The position numbers and the translations under genes were made by a program. Positions 1 to 11,011 of a DNA stretch of 44,849 bases are shown here, piece by piece (positions within the stretch are counted from its first letter, which is position 1; the number at the start of each line of letters is the position of its first letter). The stretch spans positions 1-44,849 of the forward strand of contig WIXG01000513.1 in the NCBI GenBank assembly GCA_009869945.1, written 5' to 3'. The DNA comes from Mesaphorura yosii (taxonomy: Eukaryota; Arthropoda; Collembola; Poduromorpha; Tullbergiidae). The notes beneath the pieces were generated by a model. It was not told the DNA's origin. It made no database searches and saw only the letters and a list, made by a program, of their open reading frames with translations.

Positions 1-129
1 TCTGACGTAAACAAAATGACAATGAGACGTTGATGTTTAAAATGTAAAGTTAATGAGTTTTGTGATGTGCTCGCGTTCATCATTAATTTAATTCAATTTC
101 TAGGTTTAATGCGACAGGAAAGAGTAGAC
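1..129 (+). repeat. Left terminal inverted repeat, 129 bp
   Basis: Bases 1-120 are identical to the reverse complement of 44730-44849. After one mismatch at 121 (A here, G in the other copy) the match resumes for 122-129 and then stops abruptly. The outer tip reads TCTGACGTAAACAAAATGAC. This TIR was found by direct comparison of both window ends. The tip does not match the terminal bases I know for hAT, Tc1/mariner, piggyBac, CACTA or Polinton elements. Confidence 0.95.
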
Positions 130-2559
130 AGACAGCTTCAACCACGGCCCAGATGAATCTTCACTTTTTGCTGTGTTGCATTGTCACGTCGGTAATTATC
201 ATGGGATTTCGTACTGGATGGCTGAAACCTCACCACTGCGTCGGTACACAAAAATTAAAAAGCCCGCACCACATCACAACAAAGTAAATTAAAGAAAACT
301 GTCTGATTCTTGAATGCGCAGTTGCAGTTGTAATGGCAGCATAACCAAAAACGTATAATAGGTCATTTCATGATTGTGATTCATTATTTAATATCTGAAG
401 TACTCTTTGTAATGTTTTTAAGCATGTGCGCTGTGTACTACAGCATTGTGTATGCTAATGACAGGAAATGGATGCATTTGTCTTTGAATACTTAGTTTTT
501 TTGCATCGTGCCGGACGCTTCAGTGAAAAATATGAAATTCTGCGGTGAATAATCGTAACCGTAATGAAGTTCTGCCGTCTTTTGTGAGGTCTGAGTACTT
601 GCACCCCAGAAATAAGAAAGACGTCAATCTCATGGTGAGTCACACCATCGAAGTATGTCAATACTGGTATTTACTGGAACTAGGAATCAATACTCACTAA
701 ATTCATAATTCACGACTGTCAAATGAATTTTGAGTGTCATGTCGTCTGTCGCATCATGCATCAATATTTTAATTACGACAACCGTAGTGTCTTGCTTTGT
801 GCTTTTAGTCCGCAGGGAAATGTATTTTTCCTTGCTCTGAGCTATTGATGAAAGTTTCACGAAATCGATGGTGAATAACTAATTACCTAAGACAGACGGA
901 CGAGACGCGTGGCCATGGCCCTCCCGGAGCGGTTCGTTGTTCGGTCATTCGAGCCTCGCCGCGCCATGCCGAGCACAGACTCAGTTCAAAACACAGCGGT
1001 AATTGCAGACCTGTGAATTTTTCTTCGCTTGATTGCTGTCATGTCTGGACTCTTGCATAATTACCAGCATTCTCTCAATTGCGCTGCATAAATAAATATG
1101 AATTCAACTCGCTCTCGAGCGTAAAGCTTCAATTTGAATATTCACATGTGGCATGCGCTGTTAGCTGTTTGCGTTTCGCGTATTTAGTGAAGGTGCGGTT
1201 TCCCGCAGCACAATATCAATATGGCTTGCATGACTAATTACAGTATTGCATGTTACGCTCGTACATGACTTCTCCACTTCGATTCCGACCGTGTCGGGTA
1301 CGAGCAAAGGTAGAGGCTTGTTTTGGTTTCCATTTACTGTCTACGCTTTACACATTTGGTGACTAACCTTTCAAGATGCGATTGCCCGATACGTTTTCCA
1401 TTTGCGTTAAAGCCACGCTCCGGTGCTTAGCTTATTGCGAAGCTTAATCTGCATCATTTAATCTGTCTGCCGGGCGAAAATGGGAAGGCATTTGTTAGAT
1501 GTGAGATTATAACAATAATGCTTTACGCCCGCCTCCACAATTTCCAATTTTAACCAGCCGAAGCAGCAGCCAACAACCAAGTCGCAAGCCGCGTTAATGC
1601 ACTCGCCCGCCCGAGTTCATAACTCAAGAACTCGAACCCGAGAATGCAGAACCTTTCGCCTGCCGGCTGCGCTGCATGCACCGGAATTAAGTATTCAGTT
1701 CATGGACTCGTAAACAATAAAATCAACTTAGCTGTAGCTTTTATGTACCTGGTCGTCTGCCTGCGACCTATGAAGAAAGTGAATCAAGTCCATAAAACTT
1801 CTACTGGCGGCTCGTCGACTCGACTGTGACTTCGACTTGGCCAGGCATGAATCTCATTAATGCATAAAAAGTAGCATCGTGGTTATGTAAGTGCATGTGC
1901 AAAATTGACTTTTTAAGTGCACGAAAGGTAGAGCGCAAAGAGTAGAATAGACGAGCCAGCCAGACGACGAGAAATTGCACTTACGTGCATTATGGGAATG
2001 TACGAGACTTGACTCGTGGTGGTCTGAGTCAGCCAGCCGAGCCTGTGAAACGTTTATAATGCTATTAGGTCGATACTCCTTAAGCCTGCTGCCTCGTGCC
2101 AACCTCAGTCAGTGAAAGCAGAAAGCACGAGCAGGCAGGCAGACAGGCGGGTGAATATCTTTTGTATGTGTATGTAAGTCTTACATGACGTGAATTCTCC
2201 GCCGTCTGAGATCGATCCGTCTCTGTGCCGTACCGCGAGTGAATCGCGCTTGTGAAGCAGGATCAGCACACTGTAAGATACACATTTAAGCATTACGTGA
2301 TCTCGTCTCAATGCAATAATGCAGGCGGCGGCAGGCGTTTGCGTTTTGCTGCTCGTGCATGTGCTCCAGTGCAAGCGGCCGAGAAGTCCCACGGGGGCAC
2401 AAACATTACATTTTATCTACTACCTTATTAAGAAATGGCACAGCACGACCGCGTACATAACAGATTACTTTCTCCGACTTTCACGTGCTGGCACCCTGAC
2501 TCTTGTGCAATTGTTACTCTACGTGTAATCTACGGGTTAATTTTTGTATCTGTTTTCAG
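130..2559. other. Gene-poor left flank, probably intronic
   Basis: No convincing coding exon is seen. Short ORFs on both strands (for example 1857-2102 and 2105-2392 on minus) lack splice support or protein-like composition. A good donor follows an ATG at 620-622 (CTCATG then GTGAGT at 623), and further GTAAGT sites lie at about 1886 and 2174. The end of the stretch is pyrimidine-rich and carries the acceptor TGTTTTCAG used by the exon at 2560. Confidence 0.5.
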
Positions 2560-2642
2560 GCTCAGTCAATTACTCGCTCAATGTTTTCGACTTTGAGGTC
2601 AAAAGATAATGAAATCAACACGTGGAGCAAATGGGCGAATTG
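2560..2642 (+). CDS. Candidate 83-bp internal exon of a small unknown gene
   Basis: The segment is bounded by a strong acceptor (T-rich tract ending TGTTTTCAG at 2559) and a near-consensus donor (TTG then GTAAGTTC at 2643). Only one of three frames is open across it. It enters in phase 0, leaves in phase 2, and encodes 27 residues including SMFSTLRSKDNEINTWSKWA. The other two frames each contain a stop. The phase-2 exit fits the exon starting at 5972, where the join makes a TGT Cys codon. No family is recognised. The acceptor, donor and single open frame are seen directly; that the exon is expressed is inferred. An upstream ATG followed directly by GTGAGT at 620-623 is a possible in-phase start exon. 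Confidence 0.42.
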
Positions 2643-5600
2643 GTAAGTTCAGGATTTTCGCGTCTTTCATCTTCCCAGTGCAATGATTGAAGCTGTTAAT
2701 TTGTCACTAAATTTCGTTGCAATAGCATGCCTGCCAAGTACCAGCGAATCGAGACTTAATCATTCACCCGTTTGATTCTCGCAGGATTTATTGCCCTACT
2801 TGCAATTCACTGTATTAAGAATCCATTAGCAGCATTCGCAATAATAGATCAATAAATAGTCACAAAGATAGAAATAGGCCCATAAATCTTCTCCGAACAG
2901 ATTAATGCTTTTATTTACTTTACTACTCGCTCCTTCCGAAGTGCTTATTTACATTTGAAATGAGATCAGTGACAATTGTATTGCTTGCACAGGGAATGGG
3001 TTTAAAATCTGTCCGCATAATTTATGACAAGGCGACTGAATCAGTGAGCACGATTTGAACCGGGAACTCGTAAATAAAGTTTTTGAGATTGTCCCGGTGC
3101 AGCGCAATGCATTGCATTGTTAGATTGACAAAGAAATACGCTTTCCTTCTCAATTTCTTTGTTCAACTCTTTCCTTTACATATTTTATTGCTTTTCTGTG
3201 ACAAAGTTCTCTTTTAATGCAGTAAACCGTAAAAAGTAAAAACCTAACTCTGCTGCGCTGGAAGCCGGCTCTAGCGCCAAATCGAAGGCTTATCTGCCGT
3301 AACGTCTTTTGTAATTATGTGCACACGTGCAACGCGCAGCGTGCTGTGTACTCATCCTCTGGACTTCGTCTGCTTTCGAACTCTGTAACGCTGTAACCCA
3401 TTACGAGGCAGAACTACCATTGCCACTGCCATTGTTTGACCTGTCGGTTTCGGTCGTAGTTTCTCAATTTGCAAAATAAGAATGACTCGGTACATTTCAC
3501 AATTAGCCGCACGAGTTTCACACGAATGCGAACGCGAAATGAAATAATTAAATTGTCCTCTTCGTCGTGTTTACCGACCGTCTCACTCACAATTCCGTCC
3601 TTTGTTGTGTCGTTCACAATGGCACGGCACGGCCGGCCGCCCGTGGAATCTGCTGTCCGCTGTGTGTGGCATGCTCATAATTAAATATGTGCCTTGAACC
3701 TCGTGAACTCTTCGTGCTCTCAGGAAGGCAGAGATCATGACGATTATGGTCTAGTCTGACTGTCTAGTCTAGTCGCGAATTCAATGCCAGTAATTGTGCT
3801 AATTGAACCTTGCCATGACGTCTGACAAAATGTCTGCCACACTCCAAGCGTTGCGTTGCGCCTTGCTGCTTTGAATGACTCGCTTTTGCATTGCTCTGCT
3901 CTTATTAAACCATTCGGAACAAAAAATGCAAGCAAGTGGCAGTCAGCCATTATAATAATTGAAAACCGTCGCTGTCTTCTATTTTTCTTTTTTTAATTTT
4001 AATTTCAAACATCAAGACTTGACTCAAGATTGCTCGTCGTTCCTCACAAATTGAATTCCCTTTCTTCTCGTAAAGTCAACATTCGAGCTCGTCATTTTCA
4101 TTTGCATTAATTTGAAAAAGCGGACGCGGGCATGGAATGAGAAAGGAAATAAATTGAAATCATCTGATTCCATTTGTTCGATGATGAGGATGAAGATGAA
4201 GTTTGGCGATGATGATTTCAAAGACAAAAAATACACCCATTCGACGGCTTTGAGCCATGCTGCTGTATTTTGAGTAGATTAAAAAAGAAATCGAAATTGA
4301 AGGAAAATTGAAGGGAAATTGAGAAAGCTAATTCAGCCCGTTGATTGCAAACGGAGAGGATCTAGAATTCTTTGGAACGATATGTTTGATTTTGTAAATG
4401 TAGAGCGTTCTTAATCATTGCATCATCGCAAACCGTCCTGCTGCACTTTGTCAAGAATTAGTTGTCAACTGTCTATCAACTTTCCTTGTGCTTTCCACAT
4501 GTTTTTATTTGCATTTCGAAGCGAGCGACAGTAGATAATTAGCAGGCAAAGGTGACAGTCCTTCAAGATTCAAAGCAATGATGGCAAGATAAACATAAAC
4601 ACTGCCGAGACGAGAGTCATTTTTCTGACGTTCTGAGCCACTGGTGTCTGCCAATGCAATATGCAATGTCTCATTCGATTCTACACAACACTACACGCGC
4701 CGTTTGAATCTTTCATATTGTAGCGTCATTCAGAAACGATGCACAAGATATTTAATTTTTTTAAGAGTTTGGTCAGAGAGCTTCGTCGTACTGGAAAGAT
4801 GCAAATTTTGCGACGGGAAACGCTTACCCAAGCATACACACGCGATCACGAATCGGAAAGAGTAGGCTTTTACCGTATAAACCGTAATTTAATTCCGATG
4901 GCTTTGCATTTTAAAGTGGTGCAAAGTGCACCACCCGTGAGGAAAGGATTTCCCAATCTTGTACCTGCACTGTTGAAGATCCAAGCTGTCTCTCTATCCA
5001 GACGACTAAATCACATTTTGCCATTTATCATTTCGCAACAAGACGACGTCAATAATGCATATCCAAATGGCAATGATTCGATGGCAAGTGAATTTTCAAG
5101 GCACGACGGTCGACTCGACGTTGTCTACTATTTTTCAACTGAATGACACATGGCACGTGGCATCCGCTTTCGCCAAGACGCTGATGGTGAAAAACGACCG
5201 CGTTAAGAATTTATTGCTTGGTTTTTATTTTCGCCCATAACGTCTGTCGTTATTTGGCAATTTCGAGACTGGAGTGTCTCGTCCGGTTTTGCGCAGCATG
5301 GCGTAATGGTCGCATTACTTTGTGATACTGCACTTTGCAGGTTTTTAACTTCATTCTCCCCTATCTTTCTTCCCTTTTCTTGCTCAGTGGCATGTGTTTA
5401 TGTGTCTTTTTACTGTGGTGTTAATTTCTTTCGCTGGAAGTGACTTGGAAAAGACGTATTGTCAGCTTCCGGGCAGGCGGAGTAAGGAAGACACTTCAAA
5501 ATGTCTCAGGAGGTTTGTTTACTAAACAAAACTCAGTCGCGTCACAAACTTGCCCACAGAAATCACGATCGGAAAAGTTGCCATGCTGCGACCTGCGACT

Positions 5601-5971
5601 AAGAAAATAAGCCTCAGCCTCGCAGACGTCAGACCTCAAAGCAGATCCAAAGGACTTGTGCTCTCGTACTCTGCTCAGTCTCAGGAAAAAGGTTTCTAAG
5701 AAGCTCCTCGTGGCGCGTGGGTTTTCGACGGTGGGAAACAAAAGGGCATGAGTGCAAGGCGTGCTGGCTGAAGAGCAGATATTCCCTGATTCCTGATAAT
5801 ACGCATTAATTGTGAAGTAATTTCGACGACCCAACTGACGTTTTTGCTAGTGCTTTCCAGAGCGGACGTGGAGCATTGGCATTGGACGTGGAGGATGCGA
5901 ATCCACACACAAGAGCTCGAAATTATAATGTACTTGTCAATGTCGCTCGTCTCTATTGTCATCTTTTGCAG
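2643..5971 (+). other. Putative 3.3-kb intron; contains an unrelated ORF
   Basis: It begins GTAAGTTC and ends with a pyrimidine-rich tract and CTTTTGCAG. It is inferred from the matching phases of the candidate exons on either side. The interior is AT-leaning with homopolymer runs, for example around 3980-4000 (T-rich) and 4290-4320 (A-rich). Apart from the ORF at 4739-5146 nothing coding-like is seen. Confidence 0.38.
4739..5146 (+). CDS. Hypothetical 135-residue ORF
   Basis: An ATG-initiated ORF, one of the longer ones in the left part. It is basic in the first third (FFKSLVRELRRTGKMQILRR), hydrophobic in the middle (around LVPALLKIQ and LPFIIS), and has an acidic, polar C-terminus. No domain, signal peptide or known motif is recognised, and no splice sites clearly frame it. 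It lies wholly inside the putative intron 2643-5971. Its length is within what chance gives for a region this size, so it is listed only because codon choice and composition look fairly protein-like. Confidence 0.2.
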   Translation: MHKIFNFFKSLVRELRRTGKMQILRRETLTQAYTRDHESERVGFYRINRNLIPMALHFKVVQSAPPVRKGFPNLVPALLKIQAVSLSRRLNHILPFIISQQDDVNNAYPNGNDSMASEFSRHDGRLDVVYYFSTE

Positions 5972-6131
5972 TGCTGTTGCTGCTGTACGGGTTGTGAAAG
6001 CGAAAACGAAAGCAAACTTTGTCTGGGTGAATGGCAAAGACGTCCACGTCTCCCGGGCGTCCGGCATGGACAAAAGGGATATCGGGCTGGATTTCACTCT
6101 GCGGAAATCCACGGGCGAAAAGATAAGATAA
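5972..6131 (+). CDS. Candidate terminal exon of the small unknown gene
   Basis: It follows a strong acceptor (CATCTTTTGCAG). The open frame starts one base into the exon, so it accepts the phase-2 exit of 2560-2642. It encodes about 53 residues ending STGEKIR and TAA at 6129-6131. Codon use is strongly C/G-ending (GTC, CAC, TCC, GGC, CTG, TTC), unlike the surrounding sequence, which supports coding. The peptide is Lys/Arg-rich with a FVWVNGKDVHVSR stretch; no family is recognised. An alternative reading begins at an ATG near 5929 with no splicing: it gives a 67-residue product whose first 19 or so residues (MYLSMSLVSIVIFCSAVAA) resemble a secretion signal. Both readings share the same C-terminus. 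Confidence 0.42.
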
Positions 6132-6261
6132 GGATATTGGCCACGCTACCTTTCAGCGCCTTCCCACTGTGCTCATTTGTATTTGTACTTCGCATTCGCT
6201 GTGTTTGATAAACAGCGAAAAAGGAGGAACTGGGAAGAAATTTGTACTTCAAAGAATTATC

Positions 6262-6498
6262 ATGAAAGAAGCGTCCTCTTTATTGAAGCTATCAGAAAAA
6301 GAGGAGCTTAAACCTACCCGCACAATGGCACAATGGAGAAAGCCGCATGCCGCGCTGTTATTGGCAGCCCGCATTTATCTGGCAGAAAATCGAAGCGATA
6401 GCGATACCCAGATATTGCTGTACGAAACAGGCGAGTCGAATCGACAGCGAAACCGAAGCCAAGATCAGCAAAAACCCACGACCCGTGAAAAATGCTGA
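6262..6498 (+). CDS. Hypothetical 78-residue ORF downstream of the small gene
   Basis: ATG at 6262, TGA at 6496-6498. The frame is open further upstream to about 6169. The predicted peptide is Glu/Lys/Arg/Gln-rich, with a likely helical centre (AALLLAARIYLAENR) and a polar tail (RQRNRSQDQQ). A possible acceptor (CTACCTTTCAG, ending 6155) precedes the open stretch, so it could be an alternative exon rather than a separate gene. No domain is recognised. It lies on the same strand and only about 130 bases past the stop at 6131. Confidence 0.22.
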   Translation: MKEASSLLKLSEKEELKPTRTMAQWRKPHAALLLAARIYLAENRSDSDTQILLYETGESNRQRNRSQDQQKPTTREKC

Positions 6499-9400
6499 TC
6501 GATTGGATCAACAACATTCTCAGCTTCAGACGGAAAATTCGTAAATCGCATGTTGACAAAATATTGAATGAAAACAGTTTCATTTACTTTGCTAGTTTGC
6601 ATTAGCGTAGCCAAAAGTTTGCCGCTCGTGCTCGTGTGCTCGTCTCCTCACACTTCGACATTACTCGTCTAATCTAATTTAAGAATCGTGCTGCTGCGGT
6701 TCAATCAACACAAGTGTGAAAAATGCGACTGTGACAAGGCTGAGCCCGCAGACTTCAAGCATTCAAATTCTTTCGCTTACACTGGCCAGGCATTTATGCT
6801 TGACTGAGTTTTGCTGGCCTGAAAGCAAGTCGCAAGTGGCATGTAACAGCAAACCGCGCATTAATCTTTAAAGTTATCTTTTGGTTTTTGTTTCGCACAT
6901 CGCACGTTTTCGAAGGGAAAGGAGAAAGGAAGATCGTCAATGGTGAGGCATAGACGAGTCTTGGGTGCCGTGCAGAGCCAAAGAGCATGTGCCTGCTGGC
7001 ACTGGAAGTGCGCCCATCCGTTCCTCGATCATGTTTGCAAATTCGCTGATATAAGGTCTAGACTGACGGTAAACACGTACGAAGTACGAACGAATAAGTA
7101 GTTTGCCGGGTACATGATTGAAGTGCAAGGTAATTAGTCGCTATTCTATTCGTGACTCGTATTGAATGGTGCAGCATTAGCACTTGAACATATTGGCAAG
7201 CATAACGGCTCGTGGTCGTATCTCGTCTACACGTAAGTGTCTGTTCGCTTATCTCGCGTGGGCGTGGACCACTCCGACTAGACTTACAAGGTTAAACTCA
7301 ATCAGACGCGCATGCAAATGCAAGAAGGTGCAATTCTGGATTACAAAATTACGATTACGATTATGAAGTCGTAATACTTGTATCTTATCTTGTCACACCT
7401 AGTAGACCAAGTTGGACACAACTGAGCTCTTTGTGTCGTACTGCTGCTGCTGTTGTGTAATCATGTTTGTAGAGGAGCGTTCAGTCTTCAACCAAATGGA
7501 AGCTTGGAAGAATGATTGAATCTGGTTTTACAATTTATTGCATTGTTGAGTTGGTTAAGCTTAAAGACAATGGCAAAGGGTATTTAACAGCGAACTTCCA
7601 GCGGTGGCTTGACTCATGGTTCACAGAAGCTTGAAATTAGCCCCCATTTTCCGTTTCACGTCCCATTCGATGGGACCAGCAGACAAAGTTACACGATCGT
7701 TATCCCACTTCGATTATAAATTGTAACCACTTTCGCAGTTGGCAATTGCAATGTATAGCCAAGCCACAGGAGCGGGTAGGCAGGTAGACAACCAGGATCT
7801 CGACTCGCTTTGTATCGTATTCGCATCCGCACTGCAGTGCACCGGATTGCGTGCAGCAGCAATAAATTGCGCATGATTACAGACTTTGTATCTGTGACTG
7901 GCTGGCAGTGTTCAGCCACTGTGACGGACTAAAGAAGCAAACAGGCAAAAACCACGTCTTGAAACATATTTATTGCATTATAATGCATTATGTATTCATA
8001 ATTTGTCGTGGATTTTTCACCTGCCTGTGTTTCTTTTCTCGTACTTGTCGTGCATGTACTTCACTTCCTTTTACGTACCTGCTTTTCAAAATTTACAATA
8101 ATGATGACAGAAGTTGCATTGTATTTGCATCACATCGCATCGCGTTTTAGGATGTAGCTCTAAAAATACGATTGACATCGGCCGACTGCCTACAACGTCC
8201 GTTTTTAATAATGATGGCAATCTGAAGATCTAAACTAAACTCATTTTTCTATTTTATGAAAACCGAACCTTGGCATTGCTCATGGGCACGAAGTCAGGCA
8301 TGCATGCAGATTGCAGATTGCAGTAATCGTGTGTGTGTACGCAATCATGTACCTTAACACCAGTTCGTAGCCGTGGCCGGGCAGCCGGCTAGGTGATGGC
8401 TGGGCTTGGCCTGCTTGGCGTGGTGGAACCGGCGAAATCCATTAGCTTAGCGCTAACAAACCAAACCAGTCCGTACATAATCCACTTATGTCGAATTTCA
8501 TTATTACGTATTGCACCAGCGGCCACGGCACAGCAATACAATACAATGTTGCGAATCGCGAATGTGTGTGCATTGATGATGTGATGGTGATGAGCACTGA
8601 CTTGACTTGACTTGGTTTGACGTGTCCCGACTCGACGGGGATTTGCCTGCCTGCCTTTATTTGCATTACGTGCGAGATTCTCCGCCGCGATAACATCATC
8701 AGAGTCTGTTTCAATGGAATCATAGAATGGAATGGGACGAGGTGCTAAGCTCTGCCGTGCTAGTGCACGTGTGTGCAAAAAATCAAGTATTTTCCCACCA
8801 ATTAAAATATTGTGCGAGCTTCTCCGTATCGTGGCCGGCTCGGCCCGCCTGACCTTCTCTTGTAATAACAATTTTTAACTTTGTTAACTGGACGCTGAGG
8901 TTCATTATTCTCGTCTGTGCTCCAGTCTATTAAAGTTGGCTAGACTCTAGCCGTACTTGAGCAACGCTTGGACGTTTGCAAAAATCTCACACGTGTATAC
9001 TTAAATTTCACTGCATTATAAATCATATTTACTACGACTGCATGTTGTTGTTTTGTACTTACTAATTGAAGGGTTGGCTTTGCTCGTAAGACAAATGTTG
9101 AATGAGGTAAGTTTGCAACGAACGAGTAATGAGTAGTGGCGGAATTTCTAGAAGATTAGCGAAAACTCCCAGACGAAGCTCTGGTACTGGCACGGCTTCT
9201 CCGATGCTTTGCTTTGTACGCGCAAGGCACCGGTCGGTTCAAATTTAAGATTTTCGATTAGTTTTTAATTGCTGCCAAACTCCCGTTTGCCAGTCAGCCA
9301 ATGGGAAAATTGCAGCAAGGTTTAAAAAAGCGAAACGCACACTTAGCATTCGACATTTAGCGAGCGCATTAGAGTAAACGAGCCATGCGATTTTTATGGG

Positions 9401-10975
9401 AAAGTAATTACGACACTGAGTCTCTTAGCTGTACCTCGAAGCCAGAGCTCAAGATTTCAGAGAAACGATAAACTCTTCATTTTTCTGTCTTCTCGCCGGT
9501 TCATGTTTTTGACCTTCTCTTCTCACTACAAACACAAAAGCAAAAGGCAAAACTTGCGCGTTGCGCGAGTTTTGCAACGACACGACTGCATAACACAACC
9601 GAGTGTCTCGCGTTGCCGTCGTGTCTTCTTTTTTCATGATCCTGACAAGCGCTTAGCACTGCTTGAGCAATTTATCCTGACCTTTTCAAATCATCATAAA
9701 TGAACTGACGAAAAGACGTATCTGTCCGACGCGCCGGTGTCTGCCGTCTCGTGACCTTTCGAGTTCTCTGCAGGATATCTATTACGCTTGCACCTTGGCA
9801 TGGCTGAGGCTAAAGCTTAGCATTAAGCGCGAAGAGCCTGTGCGCTGTATGAGCCTCTCGAATTCGCATTGTGCTACGAAGTGATTCAATAAATCAGTCT
9901 CATCATTTACGTGATCTTGCGCAGATTATGAGACTGATATCACCGTAATTTATAATCCACAACTGCATTGTGCTATGTTGATGATAAATTCCCCTCATCT
10001 CGAATAATAGAAATAGAACCGAGTACAAAGCTGAGAATATCTCGCACTGCATCGGATGATAATAGCGGGTGAGATCATGAAAAATGAATTCGATTTGAAG
10101 AATGCGTGCAGAAATCCATCTATCCATGCAGCGCCGTTATTATTGGCAAACTCGATTCGATACTCTGGTCAGGGTTGCGCCAAATCAAGCCAAGCACTTA
10201 AAGTGAAGTGATGGCGGTGATTATTGCAATGAAGATGGTGATGATACAATTCGCCGTTCGCCATTCATGTTGTCACGAAGTGGATATTCATCAAGATCAA
10301 TTCAATCCACGGGACTGTTAAGTAGAAGATATTGATACTCACGACCACGACATAACCGTAATGCTTTACTTAATCCACGACGTTATACTTTACGGTGCAA
10401 ATAATACATCCGCTGCTGCTTTGAAAAGTTTGAAGGCTGGGACAAATCGGCAGATGAGACGACCGGACAACTTCATCGAAATCGTTTTTATAGTATTAGT
10501 ATTGTCATTAAGGATCCAATTTACCGAATTTCGAGAGATGACTTGGTTCGATGGCTGGGTTAATTTAATTTTGAGATACGGACTTGAGTGCTTGTCAGCC
10601 GCTGTCCGCCATGTCGCCATCACCAACGCACTTGCGACGCTGCGCTGGATTAAATTCAACCTGTCCTGTCCTGCACGGCTGCGCTGCACTCAGACTTGAT
10701 TCTGATGAAAAACCAATTAATTCCATGTTACGATGTCTAGCCATGAATTTATCGTAATAAGATAAAAGGGTTTAGAGCACGTATGAGAGAAGAGCACGCT
10801 AAAATTAGAGACCAGGCACAAGTATGATATAATTAAAGTGCGCTAAACTCGTATAAATGCGAGGTAATTATTATAGTGGGCCTCGGGTGCCTTACCGTGC
10901 CGAACCAAATTCGCATTCGCATCATCACAAATTAAATGCCAAGAGCCTCTCGAACATAGTGCAGCAAGCAGCTCG

Positions 10976-11011
10976 CGCTCGTACTGGTAAGCGAACACGC
11001 TCGTACTGGTA
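10976..11011 (+). repeat. Short direct repeat, 14 bp, two copies
   Basis: CGCTCGTACTGGTA occurs at 10976-10989 and again at 10998-11011, with an 8-base gap. A donor-like GTAAGC lies immediately after the first copy. It is probably a local slippage product. Confidence 0.6.

Noticed and set aside
8389..8871. 160-codon minus-strand open frame
   Set aside because: It starts with a non-ATG codon, its first ATG is near the end, it runs through CCAGCC/GACTTG low-complexity DNA, and it has no splice support.
9004..9106. Open hydrophobic frame ending at a near-perfect donor (AATGAG/GTAAGT)
   Set aside because: No acceptor or start codon precedes it in the open frame; a lone donor is not enough.
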